NCBI GenBank assembly: GCA_945874195.1
Contig: CAMCFW010000184.1
Coordinates: 1-5,331, forward strand
Direction of reading: 5' to 3'
Source: Chryseobacterium gleum
Lineage (GTDB): Bacteria; Bacteroidota; Bacteroidia; UBA10329
DNA: 5,331 nucleotides
The notes under the pieces are model-generated. The model made no database searches, was not told the origin of the DNA, and worked only from the letters and a program-made list of their open reading frames with translations. Below are positions 1 through 4,448 of the stretch, one piece after another; the first letter of the stretch is position 1; every line of letters begins with the position of its first letter. A program made the position numbers and the translations under genes.

Positions 1-1
1 G

Positions 2-379
2 AATTGGAATTCGGCCTATCCATATGCTGTGGGTCCAACTTTTTATGGCACCTACGCGAACCGGATCGTCAACTCTATAACCGAAACAACAACCCCATAC
101 GTGGTCTCTGTAGGTGTCGGAGAATTGAACGAAGATGAGTTGACCGTGAACGTGTTCCCAAATCCGACTTCGGAGCTGTTGGCCATTCAAATTGGCGGAC
201 TTGTCAAACAGAATCTTCCAATAACAGTGTTCGACATGCAAGGAAAACTAGTTGCAGAAGGTGCCATCAGTCAAGGCACCACCATCTGGTATCTCAACAC
301 ATCAACTTTTTACGATGGTGAATACCTGATCCGTATAGGAACCAATGGCGTAACCAGACGGATTTCTATTGTCAGATAG
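2..379 (+). CDS. T9SS type A sorting domain protein, 3' fragment (partial)
   Basis: This is the C-terminal end of a secreted protein. The frame is open without a stop back to the window edge, so the gene begins outside and the GTG at 29 is not a credible start. The last ~75 residues look like a type A (Por-type) C-terminal sorting domain. VFPNPTSE starts at about nt 152, followed by a beta-rich core with ITVFDMQGKLV and the closing GEYLIRI...TRRISIVR. In Bacteroidota such domains direct cargo across the outer membrane through the type IX secretion system and are removed on export. The ~40 residues before it (ending in PYVVSVG) are Tyr/Thr/Asn-rich and probably close a preceding extracellular domain whose identity cannot be told from this fragment. 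The following gene lies 134 bases away and is probably separate. The sorting-domain call is firm; the function of the whole protein is unknown. Confidence 0.88.
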   Translation, partial: NWNSAYPYAVGPTFYGTYANRIVNSITETTTPYVVSVGVGELNEDELTVNVFPNPTSELLAIQIGGLVKQNLPITVFDMQGKLVAEGAISQGTTIWYLNTSTFYDGEYLIRIGTNGVTRRISIVR

Positions 380-392
380 CTTCCTTTTTTAC

Positions 393-427
393 ACTGCTTA
401 CAAGGTTGTTGGATGTGTGTAAGCGGT
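393..427 (+). terminator. Hairpin after the T9SS cargo gene, possible terminator
   Basis: The arms ACTGCTTACA (393-402) and TGTAAGCGGT (418-427) pair over 10 bp with one G-T wobble around a 15-nt loop, 13 bases after the stop codon at 377-379. There is no T-run directly behind the stem; the nearest is TTTTTT at 445-450. This is therefore an imperfect candidate for ending the upstream transcript, or simply a stable 3' end structure. Confidence 0.4.
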
Positions 428-513
428 CTGAATCCAATGTTAAGTTTTTTCAGGTCAGCGTCTGCTGTCGTGGTGAATTCCTAACTTCAAACCCTGATTA
501 GAAGAACAGCATC

Positions 514-966
514 ATGGGAAAATTGAAAAAGAACGAGAAGAAGTCATTGCTTCATAAATTGTTGGAGTTCAAATTGGCTGGAACAGTGTCGTATGCTAAG
601 TATCTGGCTGCACAATTGGAGGGCTCGGAAGGTGTTGCAATTCGCAAAGCCTACACTAAATACGTCAAGAAAGAGATTGCAAGCACGGCTAAAAAAATCG
701 CCAGACTTGAAGGTAAATTGAAAAAGTCTGCCCCAAAGCTGGAAAAAAAGGTCAAATTGGTGAAGACCAAAGCTGTTCCAGCTGCCAAAGATGTGAAGGT
801 TTCAACTTCGGAACCAGCGGCACCTAAAGCAAAATCTGTTGCAGTTAAGCCAAGTGCAAAATCTGTTGCTGCCAGACCAAGTGCGGCAAGTTCGGCCAAG
901 GCAGCCGCTCCGGCAAAGCCAAAAACCAGTGCAGTGTCAAAGAAAGAACCGGTGACAAAAAAATAG
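514..966 (+). CDS. Lys/Ala-rich histone H1-like basic protein
   Basis: This 150-residue protein has no signal peptide or membrane segment. Residues 1 to ~75 look helical and very Lys-rich (LHKLLEFKLAGTVSYAKYLAAQL, then KKEIASTAKKIARLEGKLKK), with heptad-like spacing that could form a coiled coil. From ~75 to the end it is a low-complexity tail of Lys, Ala, Pro, Ser and Val (SAKSVAARPSA, AAPAKPKTSAVSKK) resembling eukaryotic histone H1 tails and bacterial H1-like proteins. The tail contains a tandem 9-residue repeat, AKSVA(V/A)(K/R)PS, encoded by a 27-bp duplication. The charge and tail suggest nucleic-acid binding and nucleoid compaction. That is inference from composition: I do not recognise a family, and the protein is longer than the ~60-residue H1-like proteins known in this phylum. 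The ATG at 514 is the natural start. It stands alone, 134 bases after one gene and 233 before the next. A ribosomal or translation-associated basic protein is an alternative. Confidence 0.75.
   Translation: MGKLKKNEKKSLLHKLLEFKLAGTVSYAKYLAAQLEGSEGVAIRKAYTKYVKKEIASTAKKIARLEGKLKKSAPKLEKKVKLVKTKAVPAAKDVKVSTSEPAAPKAKSVAVKPSAKSVAARPSAASSAKAAAPAKPKTSAVSKKEPVTKK
829..882 (+). repeat. 27-bp tandem repeat in the tail of the histone-like gene
   Basis: Two adjacent 27-bp units (829-855 and 856-882) match at 22 of 27 positions by eye. Each begins with the identical 14-mer GCAAAATCTGTTGC and ends CCAAGT. They encode AKSVAVKPS and AKSVAARPS, so the repeat keeps the frame and adds one nine-residue basic module. 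The next 27 bases (883-909, encoding AASSAKAAA) look like a decayed third copy. This is a sign of in-frame expansion of the tail. Confidence 0.85.
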
Positions 967-979
967 GTTAGACCTATTT
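957..979 (-). terminator. Hairpin over the stop codon; terminator-shaped on the minus strand
   Basis: AAATAGGT (961-968) and ACCTATTT (972-979) are perfect 8-bp arms around a 3-nt loop, and the TAG stop (964-966) of the histone-like gene lies inside the left arm. On the + strand only the paired TTT follows the stem. On the - strand the stem runs into seven Ts (complement of 957-963). It thus looks more like an intrinsic terminator for antisense transcription than for the gene it ends, although the stem is AT-rich and weak. Confidence 0.35.
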
Positions 980-1199
980 GCAATTCACGATTGATTGAAT
1001 TTCGTCATTGAGAATAAATGCGAGGTTGAAAGATCTATCGTTGATCAGTTAATCTTACTGAGTAATTGAATCAAACCGATCAATTGATTTTCGGTTCCGA
1101 AGTGTGTTCTGCCATTTTTCTCATCACTCAATTTCAACGCTGATTCCGTAACTACCTTCGCGCACCCGAAAAGGCAGGTGCGTTTAAACCAATACACGG
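967..1199. other. Intergenic stretch with small dyads, no gene seen
   Basis: This gap separates the histone-like gene from the J-KTSC gene. No plausible ORF or tRNA is visible. It contains a dyad AACCGA/TCGGTT (1074-1079 and 1091-1096) that encloses the palindrome ATCAATTGAT (1079-1088), which could be an operator. TACCTTCG at 1153-1160 is one mismatch from the Bacteroidota -7 box TAnnTTTG, but I find no TTG at the right distance upstream. The promoter of the J-KTSC gene must lie here, yet I cannot place it with confidence. Confidence 0.5.
1161..1185 (+). other. GC-rich hairpin just upstream of the J-KTSC gene
   Basis: The arms CGCACC (1161-1166) and GGTGCG (1177-1182) pair perfectly around a 10-nt loop and are followed by TTT. 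The hairpin ends 17 bases before the ATG at 1200. It could be a short terminator for read-through from the histone-like gene or a structure in the leader of the J-KTSC mRNA; the sequence alone does not decide. Confidence 0.35.
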
Positions 1200-1664
1200 A
1201 TGAAAAGGATAGGCGAATACAGAAAAATGTTCAGTGCCACGGAGCAGACAACGCTCAAAGAACTGAAGACGACCTATCGTAACCTGGTGAAAGAATGGCA
1301 TCCGGATAAGTTCAAGGAAGGAGACGAGCGGGCTGCGGAAGTAGAGGAAATGAGCCGCAGGATAATTGAGGGATATAAGTTCTTGGTGAGTTTAGCCCCC
1401 GAAACGAAAACAGCCAATCTCGAAGCCTTCGAGAAAACAACATCGGAAACGGGCATCATCAATTACGACCACAAAGGTCTTCTGCTGGAGGTTACATTTG
1501 GAGACGGGAACGTGAATGAATTCTTCGGAGTGCCAAAGAATGTGTACCTCAAATTTTATAATTCTGACAAGCAGGTGCGGTTTGCAAAACGCAGCATATT
1601 CAATATCTACCAATATCGATTGGCCAAAAAGGCCAACGACACTTCGGAAGATCAGGATATCTGA
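1200..1664 (+). CDS. J-domain protein with C-terminal KTSC domain
   Basis: This cytosolic protein of 154 residues has two recognisable parts. Residues ~5-65 form a J-domain: a basic helix II (LKELKTTYRNLVKEW), the HPD tripeptide at 34-36 followed by KFKEGDE, and a helix III (VEEMSRRIIEGYKFLV). The HPD is what J-proteins need to stimulate the ATPase of Hsp70 (DnaK). Residues ~86-143 match the KTSC pattern: INYDHKGLLLEVTFGDG, then the VP in FFGVPKNVY, and the YxY motif as YQY (137-139). KTSC is a ~60-residue domain named from the C-terminus of some lysyl-tRNA synthetases and suspected, not shown, to bind RNA. The inferred role is recruiting DnaK to a KTSC-bound target. There is no zinc finger or client-binding domain of full-length DnaJ. 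An in-frame TAA at 1185-1187 limits the start to 1200 or the later ATG at 1227, which would cut the J-domain. Confidence 0.82.
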   Translation: MKRIGEYRKMFSATEQTTLKELKTTYRNLVKEWHPDKFKEGDERAAEVEEMSRRIIEGYKFLVSLAPETKTANLEAFEKTTSETGIINYDHKGLLLEVTFGDGNVNEFFGVPKNVYLKFYNSDKQVRFAKRSIFNIYQYRLAKKANDTSEDQDI

Positions 1665-1680
1665 TCTTCCGGTTTCTTTA
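1645..1680 (+). terminator. Rho-independent terminator overlapping the J-KTSC stop
   Basis: CGGAAGATCAG (1645-1655) and CTGATCTTCCG (1661-1671) are perfect 11-bp arms with a GATAT loop, followed by the T-rich tail GTTTCTTTA. The left arm encodes the last residues of the J-KTSC protein, and its TGA stop (1662-1664) sits at the top of the right arm. This is the best terminator in the window. It argues that the next gene, starting at 1704, is at least partly independent. Confidence 0.8.
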
Positions 1681-1703
1681 ATGGTTCAGATTGAAAGCGT
1701 AAA

Positions 1704-2561
1704 TTGAAATATCGTCTAACGCTCATTGTTGTTTGCTTACTGGCAAGTGGTTGCGGCCGAATTGAGGGCATCGGTTACCATCCACCGGTGGCTGCCGTTG
1801 ATTGGTGTGCCGATCAACCTTGCTTGGAAGTGATGGGAATCGTTCTCAGCCAACCGACATCGAGTTTATTGGTTTTCGTTCTTGCCCTGTTTTCAATTTT
1901 TGTCGGATGGCGCTTTCTACGAACATTACAGGGCCAAAAAGCACGGTTCTGGTGGGGAATATCCTTGCTGTTAGGAGGAATCGGTGCACTCGTGGCCGGA
2001 ATCAGTTATCAGGCCTTTGGTTTTGAAATAAAGTGTGCGGGTCTCGAATACTGCACTTGGACAAGTTGGTGGGAAATAGCCTACGAACTGCTGACCGTGA
2101 TGAGTTCTAGTGCGCTTCTTTTGGCAGTAGCCCATTCCTGTTTTCCGTCTAAATGGATCAAAATATCAAGCGTGGTTGCCATGCTGAACATTCCCATGTA
2201 CATCGTTGTGCTGGGTGCAGGGTTGATGAGCTCGGATAGGGTGATGCTTTCCTTCGAAATGATGTTGTTGTTCACCGCTCCTTTCTACGTGGCCATTCTT
2301 GTGCTGAACATTATTCAACAATTGAGAAAACCAACCGAAATTTTGAAGTCCTATATCTGGTCGTGGATCATTTTGTTCTCGACCCTTGCGGCTTATTTCA
2401 GTTACATGATGTTAGGTTTTACTCAGGATCTTTGGCGAAATGGAATCTGGTTTTCCGACAACGATGTATTGCATGTGGGCATGATTTTATGGATCTTTCA
2501 CATTTGGAAACTGATCTTGCCGCTGGTTAAGGACGGAAATGAAGCTGGTGAGGCGATCTGA
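1704..2561 (+). CDS. Seven-helix membrane protein with lipoprotein-like signal (TTG start)
   Basis: The product (285 residues) begins at TTG: an in-frame TGA at 1692-1694 leaves no ATG upstream, and the next Met would lose the signal MKYRLTLIVVCLLASGC. Its LASGC is a lipobox-like site with Cys17 as the candidate lipidated residue. Seven hydrophobic helices follow at about 53-73, 82-106, 122-144, 151-174, 180-204, 216-238 and 254-274. The basic loops (RFLRTLQGQKAR, FPSKWIK, QLRKPTEILK) alternate so that the mature N-terminus faces the periplasm and the C-terminus the cytosol. Both Cys pairs, C35/C40 and C111/C117, would then be periplasmic and could form disulfides. TM7 starts NDVLHVGMILWIFH, reminiscent of ceramidase/CREST-like or DUF6962-type proteins, but the HxxxH of true CREST hydrolases is absent. 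The family is not recognised with confidence and no activity is assigned. It overlaps the following gene by 23 bp, so the two are probably cotranscribed. No promoter was found in the 39-bp gap upstream. Confidence 0.82.
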   Translation: MKYRLTLIVVCLLASGCGRIEGIGYHPPVAAVDWCADQPCLEVMGIVLSQPTSSLLVFVLALFSIFVGWRFLRTLQGQKARFWWGISLLLGGIGALVAGISYQAFGFEIKCAGLEYCTWTSWWEIAYELLTVMSSSALLLAVAHSCFPSKWIKISSVVAMLNIPMYIVVLGAGLMSSDRVMLSFEMMLLFTAPFYVAILVLNIIQQLRKPTEILKSYIWSWIILFSTLAAYFSYMMLGFTQDLWRNGIWFSDNDVLHVGMILWIFHIWKLILPLVKDGNEAGEAI

Positions 2562-3267
2562 TTTTTTTTTACTGCCTCTGGTTTGTTGCCTCATTGCAAC
2601 GAGCTCTTTCGCACAGGAAATCAGGAAAGGCGAGCTTCTCTATGACAATTCGTTGCTTGTTGAAGAGTCCATGGCCGATTGGCGAATGGAAGGGCTTGGA
2701 AAGTTGGAGTTCGATTCCACAGGAATGCACATGTTTTCAGAAGGGCAGTCTGGCCACCACGTGGTTTGGTGTCCAGAAGAATTTCCAAACAGCTTCATTG
2801 TCGAGTGGGAGGTTAAGAACGAAAATCGCGAAGCTGGTCTATGCATCGTTTTCTTTGCGTCCAAGGGCATAGCGGGCCAGAGTATTTTCGATGCTTCGGT
2901 CCAGAAAAGAAACGGGAAGTTCGGACAATACATCAAAGGCGACATTAACAATTATCATATCTCCTACCACGCCAACAGCCCTGCACAGAAGAACAGACCA
3001 TTCAGCCATTTGCGCAAGAATACCGGTTTTCACAAGGTGCATGTCGGAAAAGCTGGAATTCAAGCCAGTTCTGAGGAATGGCATCGGATTAGGTTGGTGA
3101 AAAATGGGGGTCACATCAGAATGCTACTTGATGATGTTACGATTGTTGATTGGCAAGATGATGGAATCATACACGGCCCAGTGCTTGGTGCCGGTCATAT
3201 TGGTTTCCGACAAATGAAATGGACACGCTTCTGCTATCGGAATTTCAAGGTTTGGGCCATTGACTAG
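2539..3267 (+). CDS. DUF1961 family secreted protein
   Basis: A 242-residue exported protein. MKLVRRSDFFLLPLVCCLIATSSFA is a type I signal peptide (basic n-region, hydrophobic core, probable cut A25|Q26), which supports the ATG at 2539 despite its 23-bp overlap with the membrane-protein gene. The mature part follows the DUF1961 pattern as I remember it: HHVVWCPEEFP (73-83), GLCIVFFASKGIAGQSIFD (100-118), NNYHISYH (137-144), HLRKNTGFH (157-165), WHRIRLVKNGGHIRMLLDD (181-199), and the GAGHIGFRQM signature (217-226). The family is beta-rich and believed to adopt a concanavalin-like jelly roll. Members often occur in polysaccharide-related contexts, but no reaction is established. No T9SS sorting domain is present, so it is expected in the periplasm or attached otherwise. 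The overlap suggests translational coupling with the 7TM protein and a shared envelope role. A run of nine Ts lies within its signal-peptide codons. Confidence 0.85.
   Translation: MKLVRRSDFFLLPLVCCLIATSSFAQEIRKGELLYDNSLLVEESMADWRMEGLGKLEFDSTGMHMFSEGQSGHHVVWCPEEFPNSFIVEWEVKNENREAGLCIVFFASKGIAGQSIFDASVQKRNGKFGQYIKGDINNYHISYHANSPAQKNRPFSHLRKNTGFHKVHVGKAGIQASSEEWHRIRLVKNGGHIRMLLDDVTIVDWQDDGIIHGPVLGAGHIGFRQMKWTRFCYRNFKVWAID
2562..2570 (+). repeat. T9 homopolymer in the DUF1961 signal-peptide codons
   Basis: Nine consecutive Ts follow directly on the TGA (2559-2561) of the membrane-protein gene. They span codons 8-11 (D-F-F-L) of the DUF1961 gene. A gain or loss of one T would shift the DUF1961 frame inside the signal peptide and leave the upstream gene intact. 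It is a candidate slippage site, though a Phe/Leu-rich signal core also favours T-rich codons. Confidence 0.6.
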
Positions 3268-3270
3268 CTA

Positions 3271-3295
3271 TTAATGTCGAGATTAACACTTTTTA
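3271..3295 (+). terminator. Weak terminator candidate after the DUF1961 gene
   Basis: TTAAT (3271-3275) and ATTAA (3282-3286) form an AT-only 5-bp stem around GTCGAG, followed by CACTTTTT. It lies directly after the TAG at 3265-3267. The position and T-run fit a terminator, but the stem is weak. Confidence 0.25.
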
Positions 3296-3310
3296 ACGTA
3301 CCCAAAATAC

Positions 3311-3342
3311 CATAACCGCTTCGCAGGTGTTTGAGGGTTATG
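3311..3342. promoter_or_regulatory. Dyad overlapping the moxR promoter, possible operator
   Basis: CATAACC (3311-3317) and GGTTATG (3336-3342) are perfect 7-bp inverted repeats spaced by 18 bases. The -33 TTG lies in the interval and the right half-site lies in the promoter spacer. A regulator bound here would interfere with or assist RNA polymerase. Chance occurrence of a 7-bp dyad is not excluded. Confidence 0.35.
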
Positions 3343-3359
3343 ACTGATATATATTTTTG
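3331..3359 (+). promoter_or_regulatory. Bacteroidota-type promoter for the MoxR/DUF58 operon
   Basis: The -33 element TTG (3331-3333, preceded by T to give TTTG) is followed after 18 bases by TATTTTTG (3352-3359), a perfect match to the Bacteroidota -7 box TAnnTTTG. The spacing is normal for the phylum's primary sigma factor. Transcription should start around 3365, giving a leader of under 20 bases before the ATG at 3383. No Shine-Dalgarno is seen, as is usual in this group. Confidence 0.8.
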
Positions 3360-3382
3360 CGCAACCAAACGAATGTAAGATC

Positions 3383-4369
3383 ATGACAGACATTAAACAG
3401 ATCAATGAGATGATTGAGAAGGAAAGTGCCTTTGTCGATATCGTGACCATGGAAATGGACAAGGTGATCGTAGGACAGAAGCACATGGTTGAAAGCCTCT
3501 TGATCGGTCTCTTATCAAAGGGACACATCCTTTTGGAAGGTGTTCCCGGACTGGCAAAGACCCTTGCCATCAACACGCTGGCATCCACCATCAACGCGGG
3601 TTTCAGTAGAATTCAGTTCACCCCCGACCTGCTGCCCGCAGATCTTGTGGGAACGATGATCTATAACCAGAAGACTGGTGGGTTCGAGGTGCGAAAAGGT
3701 CCCTTGTTCTCCAACTTTATTCTGGCCGATGAGATAAACAGGGCTCCGGCCAAGGTGCAAAGCGCCTTGCTTGAAGCCATGCAGGAGAAGCAAGTGACAA
3801 TTGGAGACAACACCTTCAAACTTGATGAACCATTTCTGGTAATGGCCACCATGAACCCGATCGAGCAGGAGGGAACCTATCCGCTTCCAGAAGCTCAAGT
3901 GGACCGTTTCATGCTGAAAGTGGTCATTTCATACCCAAATAAGGTTGATGAGGCTCAGATAATCCGACACAATTTGGCTGGTGAATTCCCGAAGGCAAAC
4001 GCAGTTCTGTCACCGGCCGATATCATCAAAGCGCGAGAGGTGGTTCAAAAGGTTTATATGGATGAGAAGATCGAGCGGTACATAATCGATATTGTTTTTG
4101 CTAGTCGATATCCTGAACAGAATGGCCTAGCTAAATTGAAAGACCTGATCAGTTTTGGGGGTTCGCCTAGGGCCAGCATCGCGCTGGCCAAAGCCGCAAA
4201 AGCATACGCATTCATCAAACGAAGAGGCTATGTAATTCCTGAGGACGTGAGAGCGGTATGCAACGATGTGCTGCGCCACCGCATTGGTCTTACGTACGAG
4301 GCTGAGGCAGAGAATATCACTTCCGAAGAGATCATTGCCGATATTCTGAACACGGTCGAAGTGCCGTAA
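3383..4369 (+). CDS. MoxR-family AAA+ ATPase, Bat-operon type
   Basis: A cytosolic ATPase of 328 residues, the normal length for the family. All key motifs are visible: Walker A GVPGLAKT (53-60, K59), Walker B FILADE (112-117), MoxR signature INRAPAKVQSALLEAMQE (118-135), sensor 1 ATMNP (155-159, N158), the QEGTYPLPEAQVDRF segment (162-176) with arginine finger R175, and sensor 2 GGSPRA (259-264, R263). The C-terminal lid helices follow. MoxR proteins are thought to use ATP to remodel or activate VWA-domain partners. The DUF58/VWA-like gene 79 bp downstream is the expected partner. It is the first gene after a clear promoter, and the 17-24-base leader fits the ATG at 3383. In Bacteroidota this pair heads the Bat locus, linked to stress and oxygen tolerance and cell-envelope integrity. 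The specific client of this copy is not known. Confidence 0.95.
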   Translation: MTDIKQINEMIEKESAFVDIVTMEMDKVIVGQKHMVESLLIGLLSKGHILLEGVPGLAKTLAINTLASTINAGFSRIQFTPDLLPADLVGTMIYNQKTGGFEVRKGPLFSNFILADEINRAPAKVQSALLEAMQEKQVTIGDNTFKLDEPFLVMATMNPIEQEGTYPLPEAQVDRFMLKVVISYPNKVDEAQIIRHNLAGEFPKANAVLSPADIIKAREVVQKVYMDEKIERYIIDIVFASRYPEQNGLAKLKDLISFGGSPRASIALAKAAKAYAFIKRRGYVIPEDVRAVCNDVLRHRIGLTYEAEAENITSEEIIADILNTVEVP

Positions 4370-4374
4370 TTAAA

Positions 4375-4444
4375 GACGTCAGATTTCAGATTTGAGATGT
4401 CAGACCGACCACGTGTCGCTTGTCGCTCATCACTAGTCGATAAC
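4375..4444. repeat. Degenerate heptamer repeat array between moxR and DUF58 genes
   Basis: Almost the whole gap reads in 7-bp steps. The first block is GACGTCA, GATTTCA, GATTTGA, GATGTCA (4375-4402). After GACCGAC CACG comes a second block TGTCGCT, TGTCGCT, CATCACT, AGTCGAT (4414-4441). Units within each block differ by one to four bases and the 7-bp phase is kept throughout. It has no coding capacity, no hairpin and no promoter box. Such heptameric short-sequence repeats occur, from memory, as dispersed intergenic elements in Bacteroidota and cyanobacteria. Here the array sits inside an operon and would be transcribed. Confidence 0.7.
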
Positions 4445-4448
4445 AAGA

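Noticed and set aside
29..379. Complete small gene starting at GTG 29
   Set aside because: The frame is open to the window edge, and a sorting domain without preceding cargo or a signal peptide would not make sense as a full gene.
441..448. TAAGTTTT as a -7 promoter box for the histone-like gene
   Set aside because: It differs from TAnnTTTG at the last base and no TTG lies 17-23 bases upstream.
651..983. Open frame of 110 codons on the minus strand, Ala/Leu/Phe-rich and membrane-like
   Set aside because: It is the mirror of the Lys/Ala-rich coding sequence: AAA/AAG codons read as Phe/Leu on the other strand. The plus-strand gene has a sensible product and the minus frame has no family resemblance.
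1091..1105. GGTTCCGA resembling a tRNA T-loop
   Set aside because: There is no matching acceptor stem, anticodon arm or CCA-side pairing in the surrounding bases.
1704..2561. Assignment as a genuine CREST-family hydrolase
   Set aside because: Seven helices and a His in TM7 are suggestive, but the HxxxH motif of that superfamily is missing and other catalytic residues cannot be matched, so no enzymatic call is made.
3515..3898. Open frame of 127 codons on the minus strand inside the MoxR gene
   Set aside because: It lies fully within a well-conserved ATPase carrying all AAA+ motifs, and its translation shows no recognisable domain or signal.
4375..4444. Possible CRISPR array
   Set aside because: Units are 7 bp without spacers; CRISPR repeats are far longer and alternate with unique spacers.
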